From a virus: a stretch of DNA of 36,525 nt. How positions within the stretch are numbered: position 1 is the first letter of the stretch; every line of letters starts with the position of its first letter. The notes beneath the pieces are model-generated. The model saw only the letters and a list, made by a program, of their open reading frames with translations, was not told the DNA's origin and did no database searches. The stretch spans positions 1 through 36,525 of the IMG/VR virus record IMGVR_UViG_3300030012_003289; one strand, 5' to 3'. Shown here piece by piece: positions 6,247 to 13,220 of the stretch. A program made the position numbers and the translations under genes.

Positions 6247-6732
6247 ATGCCAAATAAAAATAAAAAAGCAATGCCTCAAATGAGATCTTCCATGGAGATG
6301 AGATCTGCTATGGAAATGAGGTCACCTATGGATATGAGATCACCTATGGATATGAGATCACCTATGAACATGAGAAACCCAATGGAAATGAGAACTCCAA
6401 TGGAAATGAAGTCAGCTATGGAAATGAACTCACCTATGGAATCAAATAAGTTCTTTTTTGAAAGACAAAAAGCTATAGATGCCGGTAAAGACACTTTTAC
6501 TATAAATGGTGAGGTAAAAAAAGTAACAGGTGAAAAAGCAGCAAGTGAAATGAGAATGTCTCCAAATCAAATGGGTCATTCACCGAATAAAATGAAAATG
6601 TCTCCAAATCAAATGGGACACTCTCCAAATAAAATGGGTGGTTCTCCATATAAAATGTATGGACAAGATATATCACCTATGACTGTAAAGGGTAATAGCC
6701 CTCTTGCTAAATATGGTGGAACTTGCAAATGA
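6247..6732 (+). CDS. Low-complexity Met/Arg/Ser/Pro repeat protein
   Basis: 161 aa built mostly of repeats. Residues about 12-65 are nine hexapeptide units of the form M-R-S-P-M-E/D; a non-repeated charged stretch follows (about 66-100), then two 14-residue copies beginning MSPNQMGHSPNKM and a degraded third, and a tail with SPYKMYG and SPLAKYGG. Methionine content is extraordinary. It is probably disordered and no catalytic motif is seen. Similar Met-Ser-Pro proteins occur, from memory, in other marine phages without known role. It overlaps the holin start by 4 nt (ATGA). Metal binding through thioethers is a speculative reading. Confidence 0.7.
   Translation: MPNKNKKAMPQMRSSMEMRSAMEMRSPMDMRSPMDMRSPMNMRNPMEMRTPMEMKSAMEMNSPMESNKFFFERQKAIDAGKDTFTINGEVKKVTGEKAASEMRMSPNQMGHSPNKMKMSPNQMGHSPNKMGGSPYKMYGQDISPMTVKGNSPLAKYGGTCK
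6280..6441 (+). repeat. 18-nt coding repeat, about nine copies
   Basis: Tandem imperfect units of 18 bases with consensus ATGGAAATGAGATCACCT, in frame, encoding the Met-Arg-Ser-Pro hexads of the gene at 6247. Copies differ mainly at third positions and at the Glu/Asp/Asn and Pro/Ala codons, as expected for slippage growth followed by drift. Confidence 0.85.
6556..6639 (+). repeat. 42-nt direct repeat, two copies
   Basis: Two in-frame 42-base units start at 6556 and 6598, both beginning ATGTCTCCAAATCAAATGGG, with a few third-base changes between them. They encode the 14-residue MSPNQMGHSPNKM-type repeats. Confidence 0.85.
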
Positions 6733-7175
6733 GTAAAAAGAAATTTAAAGAAACTAAAATAGGGGCTTTTCTAAAAAACAAAGCCCCTAAAATACTTGAA
6801 ACTATTGGAGATGTATTACCTGATAAAGGTGGTCTTGGAATAGTAAAAAATCTTATATCAAGTGATTCTAGTATTGGGCCTGAAGATAAAGAAATGGCTT
6901 TAAAAATATTAGAACAAGAATTAGCTGAAATGGATAACATTTCAAGAAGGTGGGAAAGCGATATGAAAAGTGATTCATGGCTTAGTAAAAATACAAGACC
7001 TATGACACTTATTTTTCTAACTTTATCAATGACAATATTTATAGTACTAGATTCAACAGTGCTATTAGAAATTAAACAAGGTTGGGTTTCATTATTAGAA
7101 GCTTTACTTATAACAGTTTATGTAGCATACTTTGGATCTAGAGGTGCTGAAAAAATTACAAAAATCAAAAAATAA
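6729..7175 (+). CDS. 3TM-family phage holin (GTA_holin_3TM-like)
   Basis: 148 aa from the ATG at 6729, chosen because it makes the usual 4-nt ATGA overlap with the upstream gene. The N-terminal 70 residues are charged and cytoplasmic. Then comes the family hallmark RRWESDMKSDSWLSKNTRP, leading into a hydrophobic helix (MTLIFLTLSMTIFIVL), and after a short loop further hydrophobic stretches (WVSLLEALLITVYVAYFG) ending in a basic tail RGAEKITKIKK. This is the layout of the 3TM holins of phages and gene transfer agents. It would form the membrane lesion that lets the M15 peptidase reach the cell wall. The call is firm from motif order. Confidence 0.85.
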   Translation: MSKKKFKETKIGAFLKNKAPKILETIGDVLPDKGGLGIVKNLISSDSSIGPEDKEMALKILEQELAEMDNISRRWESDMKSDSWLSKNTRPMTLIFLTLSMTIFIVLDSTVLLEIKQGWVSLLEALLITVYVAYFGSRGAEKITKIKK

Positions 7176-7179
7176 AAAA

Positions 7180-8127
7180 ATGAAAGGTGTACAAGGAAAT
7201 CAGGCCGCTCAAGTAAGAATGTTTGCACACGACGCGATACCAGTGGCTATTGGCGCAATAAATCCAAATAATGGTATAACAATAGATTCTGGTGGTTATG
7301 GTTACGCTGTTGGAAACGAAATAACTTTAAATACACCATCTAGTGGTGCTGCTGCTAAATTGAAAGTAACTTCAGTTGGCAAACAAGATATTATAAATGT
7401 TCAAGCACAAAGTAGTCAACAGTTTTATTTAAATGGAAGACAACTTGGAACTGATAAATTAGTTTTGATAAAAGGAAAAACTTATACATTTTATCAAAAA
7501 GCTAGTTCAAACGATACTCATGATTTAGAGTTTTCTTCAACTCAAGGTGGTGCTGCTTTAGGACCTTCAGATGGTGTGGTAGTAACTGAAACAACTGGAG
7601 CAGGTGTAGATAGAGTAGTAACCTATACTGTGCCAAACACTTTTTCAGATGGCGATATCATATTCTACCAGTGTGCGACTCATGGGTATACTATGGGAGG
7701 ACAAATAGAAATAAAAGATAGCGGTGATGATTTTTTTGATACTTATCCAAATAATACAGCTGTTAAAAGTTTTGAAATAATAAGACAAACAACAGGCACA
7801 GCTACTACAAAAGCCAATCCTTTTGGTAAAGCTTACACTGTAGGGCTTAAAGTTCAACCAGCAACTGAAACTTACTCATCACCTGATGCTTTTATAGGTA
7901 ATGTATCTAATATAGATTTACCTAGTACAACAGAGAGAGGCGCTTGTTTATATATAGCTGAAAAATTATCTACATTAAAATTAAAAACAGAAAGTAATTT
8001 TGAAGTAACTTTTAAAAACGTTCCATCTGGAACTTTCATGCCTGTGTTAGTTAAAGAAATAATACAAGGTGTTGAAGATAACGGCGGTGCTGATATAAGT
8101 GACAACGATGTAATAGCGCTTTACTAA
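7180..8127 (+). CDS. Structural protein with cupredoxin-like domain
   Basis: 315 aa from the ATG at 7180, which follows an A-rich leader just after the holin stop. Residues about 25-65 hold a GGYGYAVGNEITL motif (GxGYxxGD class) seen in two other structural proteins here. Residues about 85-180 read as a Greek-key cupredoxin: His114 in DTHDLEF, then FYQCATHGYTMGG with Cys165, His168 and Met172, the order and spacing of type 1 copper ligands. The remainder (about 190-315) is beta-rich and ends acidic. It starts the fibre gene block, so it is probably a head or tail appendage protein. Copper binding is inferred from ligand order only. Confidence 0.7.
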   Translation: MKGVQGNQAAQVRMFAHDAIPVAIGAINPNNGITIDSGGYGYAVGNEITLNTPSSGAAAKLKVTSVGKQDIINVQAQSSQQFYLNGRQLGTDKLVLIKGKTYTFYQKASSNDTHDLEFSSTQGGAALGPSDGVVVTETTGAGVDRVVTYTVPNTFSDGDIIFYQCATHGYTMGGQIEIKDSGDDFFDTYPNNTAVKSFEIIRQTTGTATTKANPFGKAYTVGLKVQPATETYSSPDAFIGNVSNIDLPSTTERGACLYIAEKLSTLKLKTESNFEVTFKNVPSGTFMPVLVKEIIQGVEDNGGADISDNDVIALY

Positions 8128-8128
8128 A

Positions 8129-9307
8129 ATGAGTTATTTAGGCATAGGATCGCCAATACCAACGCTTAAAAATTTAAGAGAATCAGGAGCTTCTTTAAAC
8201 TATCCTTTTTCTAGTGCTTGTGAACAAGATGGAGATGTTACTCCTAGTGTTAAAAGCCCTGCAGGTGGAACATTTAGTGTTACACCTAGTGGCTTATCAA
8301 TAGATGGTCGTGGTGTGATAACACCTAGCACTTCTACAGTAGGTGAATATGTTATTTCATATACTGCAAGTGGTTCGTCTGCTAGTTTTACTTTTGAAAT
8401 AGTAGCAGATAAAGCATCTGGTTTTAATTATGGAAATAGTAGTTTACAACAATCTGGCTATGCTACACCAACTTTTGATTCAGGTGTTCTAACTGGAGGT
8501 ACCTTCACATACAGTAGCTCTAATAGTGGAAGTTTATCTATAACTCAAGACTCAAATAGCCCTGATAATGGTAAAATAAATTTATCTAACTCAGATATAG
8601 ATACGTATAGTATTTCTTACACTAGCCCAAGTCCTTGTTCTACTACAACAACTATATCTATAGAAATAGTCGCTGCGTATGCTTCAACTTCTTCATTTAC
8701 TTTTGATGGAGTAAATGATTATTTTGAAACTGGATTGAATTTAGGACACACAGCAGTTCCTAACTTAACTTTAAGTTGTTGGATTAAAATGAATAATTCT
8801 GATTTAACTAACTATATAAGTTATTCTCCAATTGGAGTTAAAGCAGCGGTTTATCCTAATGGCAGTGCTATAAATATTTATAAAAATTTAGCTGGTTCTC
8901 GTTTATCTGTTCAAGGTCAAGGAGGTGTTGGAGGAATTACGTATGGTACAACTGATTTAGGAGATAACAATTGGCATAATATTATTGCAACTTATGCGTA
9001 TGATTCAGCAGGAACTGTTGTAAACATTTATGTTGATGGAAATTCTACACCTGAAATATCAAATAAACTTTTAAATAGCTTCGGCCCTTTAACAAGTAAT
9101 TTATATATAGGAGCAGTAAATCCTGGATTCAGGCATTTTAAAGGTAACGTAGATGAAGTTTCAGCTTGGAATACAATTCTTAGCACTGACGCAATTACAG
9201 AGATATTTAATGAACAACAAAGTGGCTCTGGAAAACCTAATGATCTAACAAGTTTAACACATGCAAGCTCTAGTAACCTAGTTGCTTGGTATAAAATGGG
9301 AGAGTAA
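8129..9307 (+). CDS. Fibre/adhesin protein with Ig-like repeats and one LamG domain
   Basis: 392 aa. Residues about 30-190 contain two beta-rich Ig-like repeats with parallel wording (GGTFSVTPSGLSID... and GGTFTYSSSNSGSLSI..., each ending in a Tyr-x-Ile-Ser-Tyr strand). Residues about 188-392 form a LamG/concanavalin-like jelly roll: FTFDGVNDYFETG, LTLSCWIKM, NNWHNIIATY, VNIYVDGN and VDEVSAWNTIL, closing with LVAWYKMGE. LamG domains bind glycans or other surface ligands. Its start is 2 nt after the previous stop and it is followed at once by a second LamG gene. It is likely a surface-exposed head or tail fibre for host recognition; which structure carries it is not visible. Confidence 0.82.
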   Translation: MSYLGIGSPIPTLKNLRESGASLNYPFSSACEQDGDVTPSVKSPAGGTFSVTPSGLSIDGRGVITPSTSTVGEYVISYTASGSSASFTFEIVADKASGFNYGNSSLQQSGYATPTFDSGVLTGGTFTYSSSNSGSLSITQDSNSPDNGKINLSNSDIDTYSISYTSPSPCSTTTTISIEIVAAYASTSSFTFDGVNDYFETGLNLGHTAVPNLTLSCWIKMNNSDLTNYISYSPIGVKAAVYPNGSAINIYKNLAGSRLSVQGQGGVGGITYGTTDLGDNNWHNIIATYAYDSAGTVVNIYVDGNSTPEISNKLLNSFGPLTSNLYIGAVNPGFRHFKGNVDEVSAWNTILSTDAITEIFNEQQSGSGKPNDLTSLTHASSSNLVAWYKMGE

Positions 9308-11665
9308 ATGAGTACAGAATTTTACAATCGTAACTGGAGAATGCCAAGTAGCTGGAACGGCTCAAATAATAACAACAACAAAGCATCTAATTACAGTATG
9401 AGCTTTGACGGGACAGAGTGTATAGAATTGAATAACGGATCATTTATAAATCCTAGCAGCGTTATAAGTTTAAGTTGTTGGGTAAATTTTAATTCTTTAG
9501 GAAACTATGATGGCATTGTCGGAAAGAGAGTAGGCACATCAGTAGACATGCCTTTTATGATAAGCCTTGACAATACTTCTAAAATTAGATTTAGAATAGC
9601 ACAAAGCGATAGCACAAGTAAACAAATACTTACAGACTCAACCGTAAATACAGGCACTTGGTATAATGTCATAGCTGTGGCGGATGGTACTAACATTAAA
9701 CTTTATTTAAATGGTCAAATTCAAACAGATACAGAAAGTTATGATGGTACATTACTTCAAGACACCTCTACTAATGTTTTTTTAGCAAAAAATTCTACAG
9801 ACAAATTAGATGGAAAATTAGACCACGTTGCAATATTTGATTATGCTCTTTTACAAGATGATGTAAATTCTTTATATGGCAACTCTACTAATGGCGTTGG
9901 CAATCCAATGACTTTAACTCCAAAGCCTAAAGCTTACTACCCAATAGGTGATTATGCAGCTTTTAACGGTTCAGAGTATTTAGTTAATAATGGTGCTCTG
10001 CAAGATTATAATTTTAAAATAAATAGTGCTAATTACAATCAAGGTTTTATTATAAGTGAAGACTACAGTTATTCAGCGTTTACTATAAGCATGTGGATAA
10101 ACCAAACTACTAACGGAAGAAGTATTTGGTTTAATAAAGACACAACAGGAGCTAATACTGAAAAAATTACAATTTCTACAAATAATAATGGCTTTTTAGT
10201 TTTTAATTGTAGTGGGGGTGGAGATTCTTATACGCTATCAACAGAACATAATCTAACTGGCGATGACCGTTTATTTACAATTAATAGATGGATTAATATA
10301 ACAGCTGTTTATACAGGAACAGAGATGATACTTTACGGGAATGCTGACAGTGGCAACTTTGTATCTGTTTCGTCTTCTAATTACGCTGCTGGTGGTACTG
10401 TTCCAAGTTCTATAACTTTAACACAAAACCAAACTATAATAGGAAAATTAACTTCTGGAAACTCTGCTGATGAATTTAAAGGACAACTTTCAAATTTTTC
10501 AGTATTTGATGCTGCTTTACCAGAAACTGGCACACAATCAGTTACTTCTTTATTTAATAATGGAACTCCAGTAAATGTAAGTTCTTATAATAATTTAAAA
10601 GGTTTTTGGGCTTTTGATGCGCAAAGTACTTTTGATCCAACGGCAGGTCTAGTAGGATCATGGACTGTACCAGATTTAAGCGCTAACAGTAACAATGCGG
10701 TTTCTGATACTTGGACTCAGTGGGGTAATGAGTTTACACGAAACAATCTAGTTCAATCTAGCTTAAACATAACAACTCCTTATTCAAGGTTTGCTTTAAG
10801 TTTTGATGGTGGTGATTACGTTGATTGTACAAATTCTAGTACTTTAAATTTTGAAAGAACTGACTCTTTTAGTGCTTCAGTGTGGGCAAATTTTAAAGTA
10901 AACGGAAGTGCACTTCAACTTCTAGGAAAACAATTAAACTCTTCTCCTTACACTGGTTGGGCAATACAACAAATAACTAATTACGCAATTAGAGTTATAC
11001 TAATAAACAGTGGTAATAATAAACTTATGGGTCAAACAGCTCAATACGCCGTTTCAACTACAGGTTGGTATCATATTGCATTTACTTATGATGGAAGTTC
11101 ATCTTTTAGTGGTATTAAATTATATATTAATTCAAGCCCAACTCCTATAAGTTCCTATGGCCAATCAAATATTACCGCAACTATGCAAAGTAGTGCTAAC
11201 TTTTCAATTGGCGCAAGAAACGTATCGCCGGACGCAGGTGTGTATTTTAACGGTGAACTTTCAAACGCATCAGTTTGGAGTTCAACTTTAACACCTCAAG
11301 AAATTAAACAGCTTTACAATCAAGGAAAGCCAGGAAATTTAAAAAATCATACAGCGTATTCAAACTTAGTTAGCTGGTGGCAATTAGGTGAGAATATGAG
11401 TTTTGTAGGTAGTAATTCACAAGGAGCTGGAGGCACTGAATGGTTTGTATTAGATGAAAAAGGAAGTAACAACGGAATAAGTTCAAACGCAGGACCAGCA
11501 GAAAATGCAATAGTAGATGGAGTTGGAACATCTGGTAATGGTTTAAGTGATGGAATGGGAGTAGATAATATAGTAGGAGAAGCTCCATATAGCACAGCTA
11601 ATGCTGTAAGTTATGGAATGGATGTTGAAGCTAGAGTATCAGGTACTGGAAATGTACCTACTTAA
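9308..11665 (+). CDS. Large fibre/adhesin protein with three LamG domains
   Basis: 785 aa. Three jelly-roll modules in series: about 29-215 (MSFDGTECIELNNG, LSCWVNF, WYNVIAVAD, DHVAIFDYAL), about 216-440 (AAFNGSEYLVNNG, ISMWINQ, WINITAVYTG, SNFSVFDAAL, GFWAFD) and about 492-690 (LSFDGGDYVDC, SASVWANFK, WYHIAFTYDG, SNASVWSSTL, WWQLGENM). Each ends with the same helix-plus-WW/W closing strand. The C-terminal 95 residues are Gly/Ser/Asn-rich and end in a flexible tail that may attach or trimerise the fibre. It begins one base after the preceding gene. Likely receptor binding to flavobacterial surface polysaccharide, inferred from the domains. Confidence 0.85.
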   Translation: MSTEFYNRNWRMPSSWNGSNNNNNKASNYSMSFDGTECIELNNGSFINPSSVISLSCWVNFNSLGNYDGIVGKRVGTSVDMPFMISLDNTSKIRFRIAQSDSTSKQILTDSTVNTGTWYNVIAVADGTNIKLYLNGQIQTDTESYDGTLLQDTSTNVFLAKNSTDKLDGKLDHVAIFDYALLQDDVNSLYGNSTNGVGNPMTLTPKPKAYYPIGDYAAFNGSEYLVNNGALQDYNFKINSANYNQGFIISEDYSYSAFTISMWINQTTNGRSIWFNKDTTGANTEKITISTNNNGFLVFNCSGGGDSYTLSTEHNLTGDDRLFTINRWINITAVYTGTEMILYGNADSGNFVSVSSSNYAAGGTVPSSITLTQNQTIIGKLTSGNSADEFKGQLSNFSVFDAALPETGTQSVTSLFNNGTPVNVSSYNNLKGFWAFDAQSTFDPTAGLVGSWTVPDLSANSNNAVSDTWTQWGNEFTRNNLVQSSLNITTPYSRFALSFDGGDYVDCTNSSTLNFERTDSFSASVWANFKVNGSALQLLGKQLNSSPYTGWAIQQITNYAIRVILINSGNNKLMGQTAQYAVSTTGWYHIAFTYDGSSSFSGIKLYINSSPTPISSYGQSNITATMQSSANFSIGARNVSPDAGVYFNGELSNASVWSSTLTPQEIKQLYNQGKPGNLKNHTAYSNLVSWWQLGENMSFVGSNSQGAGGTEWFVLDEKGSNNGISSNAGPAENAIVDGVGTSGNGLSDGMGVDNIVGEAPYSTANAVSYGMDVEARVSGTGNVPT

Positions 11666-11686
11666 AAATACTAAATAAATAAAAAA

Positions 11687-11929
11687 ATGAGACAATACGC
11701 AGTAATTAGTTTACAAAATACAAATAAAGTGTTATTTTCACAAGTAAATCAGTCTTCTGCTCAAACAATGAGAAGAAACTTAGCTAATACAGAAGGTTTA
11801 CTTTCGTGGATAACAACACCTTCATTTATCACAGATGGTAGTTTACCTATTGTAGGTGATATTATGAATCAAGAAGAAACTTTAGCTTTAATGGCAACTC
11901 CAGAGTGGTCGCCGCCAGAGCCTGAGTAA
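11687..11929 (+). CDS. Small hypothetical protein
   Basis: 80 aa, ATG after a leader of only A and T plus one C. Short beta-type start (RQYAVISLQNTNKVLFSQV), Trp-containing middle (LLSWITTPSFI) and acidic, Pro-rich tail (EWSPPEPE). No known motif. Its position after the fibre genes suggests a fibre-associated or chaperone role, but nothing in the sequence shows it. Confidence 0.5.
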   Translation: MRQYAVISLQNTNKVLFSQVNQSSAQTMRRNLANTEGLLSWITTPSFITDGSLPIVGDIMNQEETLALMATPEWSPPEPE

Positions 11930-11950
11930 ATAATAATTAAATTAAATTAA

Positions 11951-12190
11951 ATGAAAAATAAAATAAAAAAAGAACAGCTAGAAAAAATAAATAAACATCA
12001 AGAAGCTGTTAATAGTATATTACATCAATTAGGTTATTTAGAAAGTCAAAAACATGGACTTCTTCATGAACTAGGTGGTGTTAATGAAGAAATAGAAAAA
12101 TTTAAAAACGAACTTGAAAAAGAGTACGGTCCTATAAATATAAATGTAGAAGATGGTACTTACACAGTAATAGAAAAAGAAGATGAATAA
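11951..12190 (+). CDS. Small coiled-coil protein
   Basis: 79 aa. Residues 1-60 are a continuous charged helix with heptad-like leucines (SILHQLGYLESQKHGLLHEL, then GVNEEIEKFKNELEKEYG). A short acidic beta end (INVEDGTYTVIEKEDE) resembles small coiled-coil proteins of marine phages known only as hypothetical. The leader is A/T-only. It overlaps the next gene by 8 nt. Perhaps an assembly helper; no function is assigned. Confidence 0.6.
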   Translation: MKNKIKKEQLEKINKHQEAVNSILHQLGYLESQKHGLLHELGGVNEEIEKFKNELEKEYGPININVEDGTYTVIEKEDE

Positions 12191-12410
12191 TGTAATTAGA
12201 AAAATTAGTATTGGCTCTGATTACAAAAATGACGCAATGCACTATTCTGTAGGTCAAGAAGTTTACGGCGGTCATACTATATGTGACATATTAAACAATG
12301 AAAAAAGCGGAGAATATTCTATTTATATAAAAAAAAATAACGAAGTTCTTCCATGGAAAAGATTTAACTCAAATATGGCTATAGCTGTAGAGTATGATTT
12401 AAAATACTAA
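12183..12410 (+). CDS. Small hypothetical protein
   Basis: 75 aa, mixed beta type (HYSVGQEVYGGHTICDIL, YSIYIKKNNEVLPWKRF). No motif of known function is seen. The start at 12183 is forced, since the next ATG in the overlap runs straight into a stop in another frame. It ends in a TAATG junction with the GroES-like gene at 12410, so the two are probably co-translated. Confidence 0.55.
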   Translation: MNNVIRKISIGSDYKNDAMHYSVGQEVYGGHTICDILNNEKSGEYSIYIKKNNEVLPWKRFNSNMAIAVEYDLKY

Positions 12411-13003
12411 TGAAAAGTCTTTATAAGTTTATTATTAAACCTTACGACAAAAGGTATAATAATATTAAAAAAATAAATGATAAAGAACTTATTATAAATA
12501 CTAGTATTGAAGATCACAAGTTTGTAAGTAAAAAAGCAGTTGTTGTATCTACTCCAGCTGCTTTTGACACAAACATTAATATTGGAGATGTAGTTTATGT
12601 ACATCATAATGTTTTTAGAAGATATTATGATATGAAAGGTAGAGAGAAAAATTCATCTACTTTTTTTAAAGATGAATTATATTTTTGTAGCTTAGATCAA
12701 ATTTATATGTATAATTTAAAACCACATTTAGATTATTGTTTTGTAAAGCCAATATTAAATAAATCACATCTAAGCAACAGTAAAGAGCAAGAGCATTTTG
12801 GTATACTAAAATACTCTAATAAGTCCTTAGAAGCCGTAGGATTAACATCTGGAGATCTTGTTGTTTTTACACCATATTCTGAATTTGAATTTATTATAGA
12901 AGGTGAACGCCTTTATTGTATGAAATCTAATGATATAGCTATAACTCATGAATACGAAGGAGACGAAAAAGAAAATAATCCAAGCTGGGCGAAAAGCAGT
13001 TGA
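12410..13003 (+). CDS. Tandem GroES-fold protein (putative phage co-chaperonin-like)
   Basis: 197 aa that read as two successive Cpn10 folds. Repeat 1 (about 4-102) has FIIKPYDKR, HKFVSKKAVVVSTPAAF, NINIGDVVYVHHNVFRRYYD and DELYFCSLDQIYMY. Repeat 2 (about 107-178) has YCFVKPIL, FGILKYSN, LTSGDLVVFTPYSEFEFIIE and GERLYCMKSNDIAIT. The second aligns by eye with GroES GD-I-V-x-F and its final strand pair (VLIMSESDILAI). Neither repeat has a clear Ile-Val-Leu mobile loop. The acidic C-terminal tail is encoded within a 56-nt overlap with the next gene. Directly upstream of the packaging genes, it may help fold or cap a capsid or terminase component. The fold reading is confident; the function is inference. 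Confidence 0.65.
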   Translation: MKSLYKFIIKPYDKRYNNIKKINDKELIINTSIEDHKFVSKKAVVVSTPAAFDTNINIGDVVYVHHNVFRRYYDMKGREKNSSTFFKDELYFCSLDQIYMYNLKPHLDYCFVKPILNKSHLSNSKEQEHFGILKYSNKSLEAVGLTSGDLVVFTPYSEFEFIIEGERLYCMKSNDIAITHEYEGDEKENNPSWAKSS

Positions 13004-13220
13004 TGAGTTAATAAAAGTAGCAAAAGAACCTATTGTTGATACAGGCGAAGATGTTACAGCAGATAGACTTAAAAATGCAGCTGCAACTAAAAAGTTAGCT
13101 ATATTTGATGCTTTTGAAATACTAACTCGTATTCAAGAAGAAGAAGATATATTAAATAACGTTACTGTTAAAAAACAAGAAAGATCTTTTAGAGGCTTTG
13201 CCGAAGGGAGGAGCAAGTGA
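12948..13220 (+). CDS. terS: Putative small terminase or TerL-partner protein
   Basis: 90 aa, helical and charged. The core RKAVDELIKVAKEP, ADRLKNAAATKKLAIFDAFEIL and a tail ending GFAEGRSK resemble the small proteins that precede the large terminase in related marine phages. It overlaps the GroES-like gene by 56 nt and the TerL start by 4 nt (GTGA), a packing usual for a small/large terminase pair. No DNA-binding helix-turn-helix is obvious, so TerS is a positional inference; it could be another packaging adaptor. Confidence 0.45.
   Translation: MNTKETKKKIIQAGRKAVDELIKVAKEPIVDTGEDVTADRLKNAAATKKLAIFDAFEILTRIQEEEDILNNVTVKKQERSFRGFAEGRSK
13206..13213 (+). promoter_or_regulatory. Shine-Dalgarno-like sequence before TerL
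   Basis: GGGAGGAG ends 3 bases before the GTG start of TerL (GGAGG core 5 bases away). It is the only strong Shine-Dalgarno-like element found at a start in the window, where other genes use A-rich leaders. It also encodes Gly-Arg-Ser of the upstream gene, so it could be a codon coincidence. Confidence 0.45.

Noticed and set aside
6280-6639. Regular repeats that could suggest a CRISPR array
   Set aside because: The units are contiguous, in frame and coding, with no unique spacers and no palindromic repeat.
7132-7179. Longer start (TTG at 7132) for the cupredoxin-like gene
   Set aside because: It would overlap the holin gene by 44 nt, adding 16 Lys-rich residues; the ATG at 7180 with an A-rich leader fits the local style better.
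11347-11595. Two overlapping reverse-strand frames of 82 aa and 72 aa
   Set aside because: They mirror the Gly/Asn/Ser-rich tail of the LamG protein, are low complexity, and no other gene in the window is on the minus strand.
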